Source: Thuidium tamariscinum
Taxonomy: Eukaryota > Streptophyta > Bryopsida > Hypnales > Thuidiaceae
Length of the DNA: 64,000 nt
NCBI GenBank assembly: GCA_947034885.2
Contig: OX344752.2
Location: 18,104,001 to 18,168,000 of the forward strand
Reading direction: 5' to 3'
A program made the position numbers and the translations under genes. Positions 36,475 through 50,507 of this stretch are shown here, piece by piece (the first letter of the stretch is position 1; each line of letters begins with the position of its first letter). Below the pieces are notes generated by a model, which was not told the DNA's origin, searched no databases, and saw only the letters and a list, made by a program, of their open reading frames with translations.

Positions 36475-36860
36475 TTAACCCCTAAAGGACAAAACTGCCT
36501 TTTTTTGGCATCATAGCGATTTTGGGCAGCTCACTACGGATGGAGTTTTTATTTTTTTTTCTTTGAAATTTTGACACAACGTGTGCCTAAGGAGTAGCTT
36601 TAAGGCCCAACAATTTTCATAGCTTTTGACCCCATGGTTAAAAATTTATGGCATCACAAGTGATTTTCTCTACTCGGCGGGCAGTCTAGGCATTACAAAA
36701 AACTTCTTCAAAAATCACTTTTTTTGAAAATTGAAATTTGAAACACATTCTTTGAACTTTTATATACATGTGAAGCTTTGAAACATTCCACTTCAACTTA
36801 TGAAATGAAAGTTATGAGGATTTTAAGTTTGTGGGTAGGTATGGAGTTTTGAACAACGTC
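36475..36860 (+). repeat. Family A copy (left part only)
   Basis: Begins TTAACCCCTAAAGGAC and matches the left part of the 32496 element: 'cgattttgggcagctcacta' near 36519, 'ggagtagctt' near 36591, 'caattttcatagcttttgac' near 36610. The similarity fades near 36860 and no matching right end was found, so the copy is truncated or rearranged. Confidence 0.6.
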
Positions 36861-36979
36861 ATTTCAATGTTCTTGGAAATGAAGAATCTTGTCCAATAAT
36901 GCAAAATCAAGCGTGTTTCACTTTAGGACTTAGGGTATGTATCTTCTATTTCATGTAATGTGTAATATTGTTGTCATAT

Positions 36980-38560
36980 ACCATGTAAACTACAAAATTT
37001 ACAGTGTCTGCCAGCGATTTCAACTGCACACAACATTGTATTTGCTAAAACATGACTTTCACCACATGCTTCTCTCATGTCTTCCACTACCTTCCTCCTC
37101 AATACAAAGATGACTATAACCTAAAAATCAATGGACACATAGGTTGTTGTAATGACATCTTCCTTTACATCCATTAATGCCATGCAATCATGATCAGTTC
37201 AACAATTACTTCCATTCAAACAAAACTGCAAATGCAAGTCTCTCTTCTTATACTGCAAATTTCTGTTTCACATTTCTTCACAAATAAACTACACAGACGT
37301 CACCAAATCATCTTTGTCACATCCTAGCACCTTTTATTGAGAGTGTTTCGTGTCTTCCCTCTATAATTCAAACAACGGACATTGATATCAAGTCTCATGA
37401 AAACTAGATTCAAACTACATAAGTAAACAACCTTCAATATTAATTACTTCCACCAACTTCAAACGATTCACCTATCACTTGCAAAAACATGTTGCACATC
37501 TTAGAAGCTTCATACACACTCTTCATTTGTCCTCTACCACCCTCCAAATCCACTGTTGCTATCATCTGTCTTCCTTCACTAATTGCCTTCCTTGAAGCTC
37601 ATCCCATCGCCCTACTATTATCTTCATACCCGACATTCCCCTAAACTAAATCCAAAACCGACACTCCCAAGTTAGAAGTACAAAAATTCCCTCTTTCCAA
37701 TGAATTCACCTACACATTAAACAACGTGCTCCCTTCTGAAACAAAATTCGGAAATTGTAAGCAAATCCAACAAGTACTTTGGTATGAAAACATATTAAAC
37801 ACATGTGTAGGACACTACAACATTACAATCTTTACTCCTCACTTCTCATCAACATCCTTTTGATGTAGTCCTTCACAAAAGCGCTTACACTTACTCTCCT
37901 CCTATTGAGAAAGCAATTACACATGTACAATTCTCAATTCCAACTTATAAACTCATACAAAACAATAGTTATTCAATGATCGACTCAGCGTACCTTCCAC
38001 CAAAGACTTTGCTCATCATACTTTGTGTACATTTCATTTTGCTCTTCTACAAGTCCACAACCAACCAACTGTAATTGCTTTTCCATATTGCAATACGCTT
38101 GTTTCCATTTCAATATAATACTCCATTCAAATAATACATTTTTCACCTAGAAAAAAACATAGAATTCGTTTGCATTCACTTACTTTTGTCTTCCATTCAC
38201 TTCAAAATGAAGATTCAACAAAATCGCTATAAAACGATGACCTCCTCCTAGGTTTACACCGCACTGTGCAATATTGTCATTTGAAGCTCTCCACCACAGT
38301 CATTGCCACATTTTTAGTAAAATTCCAAGTCTATATCAACAAACAAAATATGAATGCCAATCGACACATCTGCCCACCAACATGTGAACTCCATCTCACT
38401 ATACTCCTACCGCTCCACATTCAAAGACGCTACCCAAAACTATTGTCACAAACTATAAACTTCGACACTGCTACACATTTTTGCACATACACAAAGGATT
38501 TTTCTCATAATGCAAGCAAGAAGAGGACTTCATTCACACTGTCCTAATACATTAGGGCCG
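36980..38560. other. 1.6-kb block with extreme strand asymmetry (G-poor, C-rich)
   Basis: Across this block guanine is scarce on the plus strand (about 4-6 per 60 bases in the lines I counted) while cytosine runs at about 17-19 per 60. The bias stops on both sides. No open frame of note is present except a chance 93-codon frame at 38266-38547, and no repeat family was recognised. Such skew is seen in transcribed or R-loop-forming DNA, in some retroelement interiors and in decayed satellites. I cannot tell which applies. Confidence 0.45.
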
Positions 38561-40529
38561 GCCCCCCAAGCAAACACATCACGCTCTAAATCCTAAACCC
38601 TCTACAACAGTAGCGCAGACGACTGAGTATTATGTGTAAACACAAGTTTCTATCCATCCAAAGAAATCAGTAATAGAATACGTACCACATTGACTTCTAA
38701 GTAAAAGATGATGTATCCACTGTGAATAGAATGTTGCATTACTATATTTGGTTGTTAGAATAAACATAAGTTATGGGTTTCCTAACAACAACGAAACATA
38801 GTAGTTTCTACATGGTTGGAAGAAGTCATGGTCTAACATGAACTGTTTGTCGGAATGTAATTCTAAACACGGCAGCACTGCTCAGCCCTAAGAAACATGA
38901 AGAAGGAGCCGTCTAACGCAAAATTGGCAAGAACCGAACATTGATTTCAATACGTTTTTCTTCTAGTGAATGTCAAATAAAATTCTTTGCAAGGTTTTTG
39001 TCAATATACTCCCTTAGTGCTGAGACTTCATCTTATGATAAGTTGTAGAGTGGACTAAATGGTAGTTGATCTCTATTTTGAAGAATGAAGATCAATGGCA
39101 CAATTGTATAGTCGATATTCTAGTAATATACTGGCATTTTTTTTCTCAAATATGTCTTCAAAACCTTTATATTAAGTTGGAAGACTTGATGAAGTATTGT
39201 TGTTTTTGCACATTTGAAAATACATGTATTTTCAATAAAATTTGATGTAAAAGACTCCCTACAAGTCATTACTTAAAAGACTATACTACTAGGACTATAT
39301 TCAAAACACCCCTTTATCTTGTAGTGAATCTATTATTGAATTATACTTTTCAAGCCAAAAAAGTCCTAAAACCATCACATTAGATGGGATTTTGATAGTA
39401 TTGAATATAATTGTATTTTAATGTCCCTCAAATGAAACTTCTAGCAGTTTAATTTCATAAGTGACATCCTCTAAAGATTAGGCTCAAGCGTCTACGACTT
39501 TTAAATGTATAAGATTTGATTTTTGATTAAAAGATTTTGTAATGTTTTGCAAATTTCTCATTCAGAAAACAAGATGAAGCTCTAGAATCTAATAAGGCGT
39601 AAATTTACAATTTCTTTGTGGAGCCTGAATGTAGAGGTATAGGATGAAAGCATGAAAGACTAATATGGAATACTACTTTGTGTCACATTTGAAATGACAT
39701 AGTTGTCATTGACTATAACTTTTAAAGTATAAACCAAATTAACTTGAAATTTTGATTGAAAATGTCTAATATGACAACAATCAAATTCCCTATTTTTCAC
39801 AAATTTTTAAGAATCATTTTATAATTAAATTTTGATTTAGCTAATTTATTACATTTTATAGTTTAGGATTTTTTAGTATTGGGGAGTATTCAAAATTAAT
39901 GATCTAAAGCTAAAATTTTTGTGGTCTATTCACATACTAGGTAGGCATATTTCTACCAAAGGGAATTTAAGAAATCATTATTTTCTTTCCTCTACATCTG
40001 TGCTAATAAGCTTCCTTTGCGCACACACTTTTGAACATTCAAGATGGTTTTGAAATCATTCTTTTAAAGAGATCTCTTCATCATAAAGTTCTCCCAAATT
40101 GATAATTTTTAATTTATTTTAAAATTCTTTTTCCTATCATTTACAAATTAAAATGTCAAAGTGCCTATTTTCATGAAATTTTCCACTTTTCTAGCTCTCC
40201 TACTTAACGATTTTTTCTACGCTTTTTTTTTATAGGATACCTTCTTCTTAAAGGTATATAAATTGAACATTTAAAAAAAAATTATTTATCTAATTATATA
40301 GTATTCTCAAAAAAATCATGAGTATTATAGCAAATGCTACAAAAATCACAGTGTTTTATGTTTTCACCCTATAGTAGAACAATGAGAAGGTTGGAAAGAA
40401 AGGTGAGAACTTGGGTTTGTCTATAAAATAGAAGGCTCCAATTGCAAAGTCCCTATTGTGCATGAGCATCTTTGTTTTTTGATATATATATATATGGCTC
40501 TTCGCTTCAGAGGACATTGTCTACATTTC
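38561..40529. other. AT-rich intergenic, nothing recognised
   Basis: No gene, RNA or repeat structure supported. A short AT dinucleotide run lies near 40482-40494. Confidence 0.4.
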
Positions 40530-41060
40530 TTCTAACAATTGGTAGCTTTGTGACTACAGCTTCTATAGTATAAACATAAATGTTCATCAAAACAACATTT
40601 CTTTTCTTCAACAATCAATGATCCAAATTGTATTACATCAATTTGTATGTCTTTTGGGCCTTGAGAAATTGTACTTGTCATTTGTATTGTATTGGTTGTT
40701 GATGAATGGTTTGTTTGTGGTGTTGGTGCAATTGAAGAGTATTGATCTTCATCCCTTTGAAATAATTGGTTATCACACCTTATAGCTTGGTTTATTGCTG
40801 TGTTCAATGTTTGAGGATTTAAAAATGATAGTAGCAAATCCTTCATATCATCTTTTAAACTCCATTGAAATTGACTTATAAATGCTTCTTCTCCCTAGTT
40901 GATGTTGCAATCAAGTTGTCGAAAGTTGGATGCATATAACAAAACTGAACATGATTCTTGTCATAGTGAATAGATTTTAATTAGTTGTTGTCAAACGGTT
41001 CTTGTCATGTTTTCCAAATGCTTTGGCAAAGGTAGTAAAAAAATGTTTCAAGTTGATTAG
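40530..41060 (-). mobile_element. Fossil of a Ty3/gypsy LTR retrotransposon (gag part)
   Basis: Read on the minus strand, this region keeps the hallmark layout of a plant Ty3/gypsy Gag: a capsid-end segment (EEAFISQFQWSLKDD, then DLLLSF...LNTAINQAIRCDNQLF) followed after a Ser/Thr-rich linker by a zinc-knuckle-like segment near 40535. It is a broken, old fragment; no long terminal repeats, primer-binding site, protease or polymerase were recognised alongside it. Confidence 0.6.
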
Positions 41061-42479
41061 TATTTGAAATTTGTTTTGAATAGAGGTATTGCAGTCTAAC
41101 TTTTATTTTGCCTTTTGGTTGATTGGTTGTTTTCCTTGTTTATTTGTAAACTATGCCAATCCATAGAGTAGTTTTGGGGCTTATTAGTAGTAGTTACCAA
41201 TTGGGATCTTAATTAGGCCAATAAGATATTAAGAATTTCTAAATTCAATTGGTAGTTATAGCCTTTTAGTGGTATATAGGCTTAGGATTTTCAATTGTTA
41301 GTTTCGTTGAGTTTGGCCAATAAGGATTCTTTCCATGCATGGAAGCAAAAAACTTGTATTTGTAATTTTGTGTGTAATTAATATAGTGAGTATTTTCAAT
41401 TGTGGAAGTGTATTGTATAATCTGGTGTAAATGTATGATAGATTGGATGTCTTTTCAATTGGAGTGAGATTATTGTTGGAGTTGAAAGTTGTTGAATTGA
41501 AGAATCAGCGTTATTATGTACCAATGAGGAGGAGTAGATCAATTGTTGGAAATTATTGTGGCTATGGAATTGACTGAAAGTTACTGATAGAAATAATAGA
41601 ATGGAATTAATGAACTCTTAAACGATTGGGAGATTATGTGTGACTGTGTGAGAATGATTGGACCAAAAATTGAGAGTGAATAATCAGAAATAAATTATGA
41701 GAGAATTGATAAGAAGAGTATGATAGATGTGAAAGAGAGAATTGTAAGATTAAATGTGGTGAGAAAATATACATTAAACAATAGGAAATTGAGATGTAGA
41801 AGCAAAGGACTGTGATGGATAAAAGGAGTGAAAGCAAACTAATCGAAAAAGAGTGCACATCCAATTGAAGAGGCTGGCAAAGAAATAAATTAGAAAAGAT
41901 GATACAAATGGCTACTATATTATAAAGAATATCAATTGGAGATTAAAGATTAAAGTTGTTCTAAGACAATAGTACATAGATATGTGATAGGGGAAATGTT
42001 ATTCATAATCTTGTGATTAGAAAATTCTAGGATGGATTTTAGATTCCAAATAGAAATAAATTTCATCCTAGAATTTGAACTTATTTCCTACAGGTATTTT
42101 AATTAATTCTTAGAAGAGATTCAAAACCTACTTACATTTTGCCATTTTGGCAACTATGCTAGGGAGGTAATAATCTTATTTCAATTGGAAAGAATAGAAT
42201 TATAAGACCTAATAAACCTATTGAAAATATAAAAGTGGATTTTGTTTCAAATCAATAAAATAATATTTTAATTTTAAATGGAGTCTCTACACCCATGCTC
42301 TCATCAAGATATACATGGTAGATTTGAGAATATAATAAATATCCATTCATATAGACAAGATTCACGTAGACCACTTTAATATCATCAAGATCAATATTAC
42401 AATATGGAAACCAATGAAGTAAAATCATCAAATTGTCATTATTTGAAGGAATTCAATGTCTAAGAGAATATTGGTTAGA

Positions 42480-43600
42480 AAAATGCTCTTTCAAGAGATT
42501 ATTTTAAACTTGCATTGATTGTGTTTGAAAAAAAAGTTCATAAAAAATCAATGAATTTGGATAATGCATTTAAAGAAAATATAAAACTAGCAATTCAAGC
42601 CGGAGATCAATTAAATATTAGTAAAGATAAAGAAAAAAAATTTAAATCATCATCTATTGAATCTCTTAAAATTTTATTATGCTTAAAATGAAAATAAAAC
42701 GAAAAATTGATTATTCGCCTCAAAGAGAAATAAAAAATAATGCGGATTTGATTGGTGAAATTAAAAGAATTAGAAATTAGTTGTGAAGCAATTAGAGATT
42801 TAAAATAATTAATGTAAAATTACAAATATTTAGTGATTAATAATGAAAAAAATAATAATGAAAGAAAATAATTCTAAACCAATAGTGAAAAAATGCCAAT
42901 ACTGTTGTAAATCAAAATATGTAGACATAAAGTGTACAAATATAAGTTAGAATCCAATTGTGAGGAATATATCTACAAATGATGTGTAGAAGAATTGAAG
43001 ATAAAGTGTAAAGTGGAAGATCATAAATTGGAGAAATAAGCAAAGCAATTGTGAAGATCAATTGGACTTTAAGGCGAATGATGGTGATGTATTTGTGGAG
43101 CCAAGGACAATTGGAGCAAAGTGATATTGGAGTAAAGTTACAAGATTATAGAATATTGAATTATGAAAAGTGTAGTTAAGGTACCTATTACTAACAAGCA
43201 CCTCACCAACAATAAATATGGTATCCTATTTCCAAATAAGATTAGAATGGATTTCCATTTTCTCCTAGGAATGCCACCATGTCTTTATACTTTTTCAAGG
43301 TTTGGACTAATAAATGAATGGCACATAAGTGAGCATGAAAGTAAGAAGTAATTAGCAGGAAAATAGTTCATGAATGTTTCAATTGAATAACTTCAGATGT
43401 TGGTGATGGATCAAATCCAACTTTTGCCTTTCAGTATTTATAGGAATTCTAATTCAAGAAATAGAATTACCAAAAAATTTGCAATCCCCATTATTTTTGT
43501 CAATGCACCTCTAAAAATATATGTTTTGCCTTGCACTATTCTTAATCATGTCCAAATGTGCTTGTTTTATTGGTTTTGGATACCTCTACCATAGTTCTAA
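42480..43600 (+). mobile_element. Possible second retroelement fossil (gag-like)
   Basis: Lys/Glu/Asn-rich short open stretches on the plus strand are followed near 42890 by a segment resembling a nucleocapsid zinc knuckle, then by a further stretch of open sequence up to about 43600. This order resembles a decayed retrotransposon gag region. The family cannot be named, it is clearly broken, and a chance resemblance in AT-rich DNA is possible. Confidence 0.25.
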
Positions 43601-45650
43601 AACTGTAATTAATTGATACAATGGAATAAATTGAATTAATTTCAAAATTGTGCAATTGAGAGTTAAGATCCTAAGAATAAATAAAAATTCCGATTTGAAA
43701 TAATTTATCTCATAGATTTCAAACTCATTTTCAATAGGTGTTCTAATTCATTCTTAGGTGCAAACCAAGATAAAGCTTATTCCATGAGCAAGCTTTCAAC
43801 CAGGCCTATTTGTGATTCATCTATTCAATACCGTTGAAAATGAAGGGCGATGATGAGTTGGACTTGATTTACATATCTTTAAAATTTTGATCAAGAACCA
43901 TCAAATTTATGGGAAAGACTAATTTATGGCTATTTTGTAGTTGAAATATTTGAGTTGTAACTTTGAATAGGCAAATTTGTTCATGAAATTGAAGCAGATT
44001 GCACATATTGAGATGCTTCAATTACTCTTGGTTTTGCGACATGTACTCAAGGACATTTGTCCTTATTGACAAATGGTTTATTGAACCCATAGTATTTTAA
44101 AATGACACACATGGAAACAAAGTTTTTTCTTTTGGCAATGTTAGCTTGTCAAATTTGACAAATAGAAACCTCTTGTGTGATATCCCTCCAAATAATTATT
44201 TTGAGAGGATCAATAAGTTATTGTACACTTTTCATTCCAAAACAACAGAGCAAGTTTGTTTACAAGACACTAAGAACATTCCCATAGCTCACTTGGCCAA
44301 CAAGGATGGGGAGTGTGGACTTGCCAAGTGATTCTACAAACCCTAGGTCAATCTCCCACTAGCACCCCATGATAACACGCAATGGAAAGATGTGGCTTGG
44401 ACAATCTTTTTTTTTAATGGGAAAATAATGAATCTCGTCCAATAATTGATATCTTCCCATTTATGAAGTCTAGGCCTAGTGCAATTTCTACCTAGAAAAG
44501 TGTGTATTATTTGAAAAATTGTGTCAAATTATTAAACCATAGCTTGAGAATTGTGCCAAAGTACATATTGTGCCCAATCTATAATTTTTCATTTTGCGGT
44601 CTCCTCAAAAAATATGGTTGTGGCAAAGCCTTTCTTAAGCCCCATCTTGCATGCCATAGGAAAGTCCCTCTATTTGAGTAATGTCTAGGGGTACAATGTA
44701 GAGATATTCTAGCTTAGAGGCACTTGGATGTCTAGGCGGGGGTTGGGGGGTGTCTAGCCTCTAGGCCGACTTTGTAGGATTTACAGACTTGGAGGGGCTG
44801 GAGGGTAGATTGGACCCCCATTTCAAGGTAGAGTCCAACAAATGTGAGCTACAACAAATACTTTACAGCTATTGTTCCTTCAATTTTGGAAGTTCGGAGC
44901 CTAATGGACAATTTGGTTTGCATTCTAGATTACTTTATTCTTCTCCAAACCCCCTCCAAGTGTTGAAGGTCCATGCCCTCAATGGAAACTAGCCCTAATA
45001 TAAGGCCCCCGATTGCAAATATGAATTCAAAATTTGCAAAAAAATATTATGTGCAAAAAATTTAAAAATTCCTACATTTTTCCCTTGGAACAAGAATGGT
45101 GTGACCATGAGGCTCTGTCCTAAGTGAACAATAATATAAGTTTTATTGCTAAAAAATATTAAGATATTGAATAGAGGGAAAATTAAATAAGAGCAATATT
45201 TGTGTAGGCACCCCTCCTTGGCTAGCCAACGTCCGCCTAGGTCTTAGGTGCAGTAGGTGGCTTCCCCCCTCTTTGACCAAGCAAGTGTTTGCACAAGTGC
45301 CCCCCAAGCACATGTTTATCTATATCATCATTGTGTTGTAGTATGAATAGGGTTATAGATCAGATTTGGAAATACAGATCCAAAAACCCACCAAGTCGAT
45401 GCCATAGACTCTGCCCAAAAGGACAGAGCCAATAAATCGTTGGAGTCGTTGTTCTCCGTTGTTCCTAGTCAATGCATCCTTGGAAGATTCTAATATCATC
45501 CACTATTACTGTATCCTCCGTCCCTTTTAGAGATGAGGATATGATGTAAGTTACGTTGGATCTGAGGGAGTGTTACTGAAGTCCAACCTGGAGTCAAGTT
45601 CCAGGGAAATCGGAAAGAGACCACGGAAACTTCCAGTACCCACCGCAACA
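43601..45650. other. AT-rich intergenic with one dispersed motif
   Basis: Nothing gene-like is supported. At 44998-45085 there is a copy of the dispersed GGCCCCCGATT...TATGAATTCAAAATTTGC segment also seen near 31690 and 45812, so these are three copies of an uncharacterised repeat. Short G-rich patches lie at 44735-44755. Confidence 0.4.
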
Positions 45651-46231
45651 CGGTAAATCCTAGCATCAAAGGTGAGCTCGGCAGGATTATTATTATTTTT
45701 TGACACAAATGTAGCAGGATGGATTTTGAGTTTTCTGGGGTAAAAGTGAAAACGAAGTCCCATGTTTCGTGCCAAGTCTAGGGTGTATTCTTGACCTCAC
45801 CTACCTAATTTGGGGTTTCTGATAGCAACTATGAATTCAGAACTAGCAGCAATTTTTTTTTAAAATTAGTAAAAATAAAAAAAGTCTTGCATTTTTCCCT
45901 GAGGTATAGTAGAACTTCTCTAATTAGAGAGGGCTAACTTAGAGAGGTTTATTATGATAGAGAGGGAATGTGCATTTATGGTTGAAACATGAATGACGTA
46001 GTTCATTGCATAGAAAACGCAGTCTTTAATGTCTATAGGGTTTTGCAAGCTGATTGTTGGAGGACACTTGTCTATTATTGTACATGATTATGTTTTGTAT
46101 TGCTACGTTGGGACTACTCGGGTCTATCTGTCTATAAGAGGTTTATTGATTTAGAGAGGGTCAAGTAAAAGAGGTTCATTTACTGTAAATCCACCCTGCT
46201 GAGCTCACCTTCGATGGTAGGATTTAACGTC
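45651..46231. repeat. Inverted arms surrounding the pogo-like MITE
   Basis: 45651-45685 and 46195-46231 are inverted copies over about 35 bases (GGTGAGCTCGGCAGG against CCTGCTGAGCTCACC, and GGTAAATCC against GGATTTAACG). The MITE at 45907-46185 lies between them. The arms look like the ends or halves of an older element into which the MITE inserted. Confidence 0.45.
45907..46185. mobile_element. 279-bp pogo/Emigrant-like (Tc1-mariner) MITE
   Basis: The left end TAGTAGAACTTCTCT and the inverted right end (reading CAGTAAATGAACCTCT) resemble the CAGTAGAACCTCTATAA termini of plant pogo-type elements (Lemi1/Emigrant). The element is flanked by TA on each side (45905-45906 and 46186-46187), the target duplication of that superfamily. 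Just inside both ends are repeats of the AGAGAGG...TTTAGAGAGG kind, as in those MITEs. No transposase. Confidence 0.7.
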
Positions 46232-46548
46232 CTCCATACCCACCGGGCTATATTTGGTCAGAAGTGTAGGTCTAAGAATATACAGTCTCATGTGGTGTGG
46301 AATTGGACCCACTGTCCGCTGGAACTTGCAGGCCAAGCAATCTCCACTGTTTGCACATTTCCAGTTTTCCACAACCGAGCAACCCCCTCCAAATTACTTT
46401 TTTTCTTTCTCAAATGATTGTCTCAAATTTAGAAGACGATTTTTGCATTATTCATAATTTAATGAAACTAATTAGTGAAAAAAAAACTTTAAATTAAAAA
46501 ATAAATAAATCAAAATTTAGAATTTTTAGATAAGAATCCCTCAAACTT

Positions 46549-47123
46549 TAACCTTGAAGTGTTCCGACATCCACTTTTTGGGTGATGTACCAAATGAAAA
46601 TCAGATTTTTTCCTCATTATGGCTTGGATGAAAGTCATCCTAATTTTTAGAGATACTTAATGAAGTTGTGGTCCTATCCAAGGGTTGAATTTAGTGTTAC
46701 TGAAGCACATATTTTTCGAAAATTACAAATGTGGAAGTATGTCAAGTGGTTGACTTGCAACAATCCTAGTTCAAATTTGGAATTGCAAAAATGAGGTCAT
46801 AGAATCAAAGAATACAAAAATTCTAAAAAACCACCGTGTCAAGAGAAACTCAATTCAAGTCCTTTCCAACAAAAACTACTAAAAAAATAACTATATTTTG
46901 CTTGTAATTGAATTTAGAAGGAATATAGAATTTTTCCTTTCTAAATTTATAGAAAATATTAGTGATAGCATTGGTGAATCTAACAAAATGGATAAAATCT
47001 AATACTTAAACTCTACAACTTTTATTTGCATCTCAATTCCAAAATATTCTTTCCAATAGTACTTTTTTGATGATTTTTATGAAATTATCAATTCTAAAGA
47101 TGAGTCTAGACATTTAGGGGTTA
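46549..47123 (+). mobile_element. Family B element with TAACC...TTTAGGGGTTA ends
   Basis: The right end is CATTTAGGGGTTA, the inverse of the TAACCCCTAAA terminus of families A and the 288-511 MITE; the left end (TTTAACCTTGAAG) is a worn version. The interior matches the copies at 10885-11460 and, inverted, 47963-48470 ('gatgaaagtcatcctaattt' near 46631, 'gtggaagtatgtcaagtggt' near 46733). No coding capacity. Confidence 0.6.
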
Positions 47124-47962
47124 AAATTTTATTGAGCAAAATATGTATGACTAAAGTATGACTCTAAATTTTTACGATTCTTAAAAATGATTCCAAAATC
47201 TATAAAAAAATCATTAAAAGAAATATATAAACATTTCATACATTATTAAAATTTTCCCATGATTTTTTAAGCTTCCATAGAATTTTGGAATCTTGTATAG
47301 AGCTCTGGAATCTTATGTAGAGTTCTTAGATGGTAGTATATATAGAAATTGAGGTTTAGTCTCAACAATACATCTCTTTGATCCTAATGTTGACTCGAGT
47401 TCAAGCCTTGTAAGTACATCTTAACTCTAATATCAAGTTTTACTATCAAAAATTTGTCTTGTTTTGCATCTTGCATGTCTATTACAATTTGTTAAGACAA
47501 ATTTTCAAATTTGTTTCTAGACTTCTTAGCAAATGGATGAAGTTTGAAATGAATTTTTGATTTGCCGAGCCAGTCATTAACAAAACCAAGGATAAAACTA
47601 ATATTAGAGCTTGGTTTTCTTGAATGAGTGTGGATTACCCCTCTTTTTGAAAATACTAAAGTGCTTAGAGGTTGTGGACTACCTTCTTCTAAACTTGTAT
47701 TATTTCTTCTCAACGAAATGTTTCTTAATTGTGTGTAGACTACCACCTTTCTTGAATACAACTTTTAATATTTAGGGATTGTGGATTATCCATCTCTAAA
47801 TTGGTTCTTGTCTAGTGGGTCAATCTTTTGTATATTCTTGCTAAGTGAATCAAAATGACAAGAAGTCAAGACATTAGTATAATAGAACCAAATTAAATTT
47901 TGTTTTGAAGGCCATTGATTCTTGGTTGATAACTCAATGGTATGTTTATACTTTGTTGGTAT

Positions 47963-48470
47963 TAACCCCTAAGTATCCAAAGTCTCATATGGGAAAATTT
48001 CTTATTCAATACTATTTGGAAGGACATTTTGGAAATTGGAATTGATGCTCAAATAAAAGTTGAAGAGATTGAGTTTTAGATTCCATTTGTACAATCAAAT
48101 TCATCAATGCTATCACAAATATTTTCTATAAATTTTGAAAGGAAAATTAAAAATTTCTTTCTAAATTCAATTACAAGCATAATATTGTCATTTTTTGAGT
48201 AAAATTTGTTGGAATGGATTTGAATTGATGTTGTCTTGATATGGTGATTTAAAAAAAAATTAATGTACTTCAAATCTAAAACCTCATTTTTACAAACTAA
48301 GATTAGAATTAGAGTTAGTGCAATTTTAGCTTGGCCAACTACTTGACATACTTTCACATTTGTAATTTTAGAAAAATATTTATCATAATAACATTAAATC
48401 CAACGCTTAGATAGGACAACAATTTTACAAAGTATTTCCACAAATTAGGATGACTTTCATTGAAGCAATA
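47963..48470 (-). mobile_element. Family B element, inverted copy
   Basis: Begins TAACCCCTAAGTATCC and is the reverse complement of the 46549-47123 copy (words 'gcaaataaaagttg'-like near 48048, 'tttctaaattcaattacaag' near 48160, 'aggatgactttcattgaagc' near 48448). The two copies face each other with their CCCC-bearing ends inward, 840 bases apart. Confidence 0.6.
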
Positions 48471-48569
48471 ATGAAAAAGAGATGTAAGTTTTAATCTATA
48501 TATCATTCACAAATTGTATGTTAGAGCACTTTAAGGTAAAGAATGGTCTTTGAGAGGGTCTAGAAATGC

Positions 48570-50507
<1,938 letters not shown>

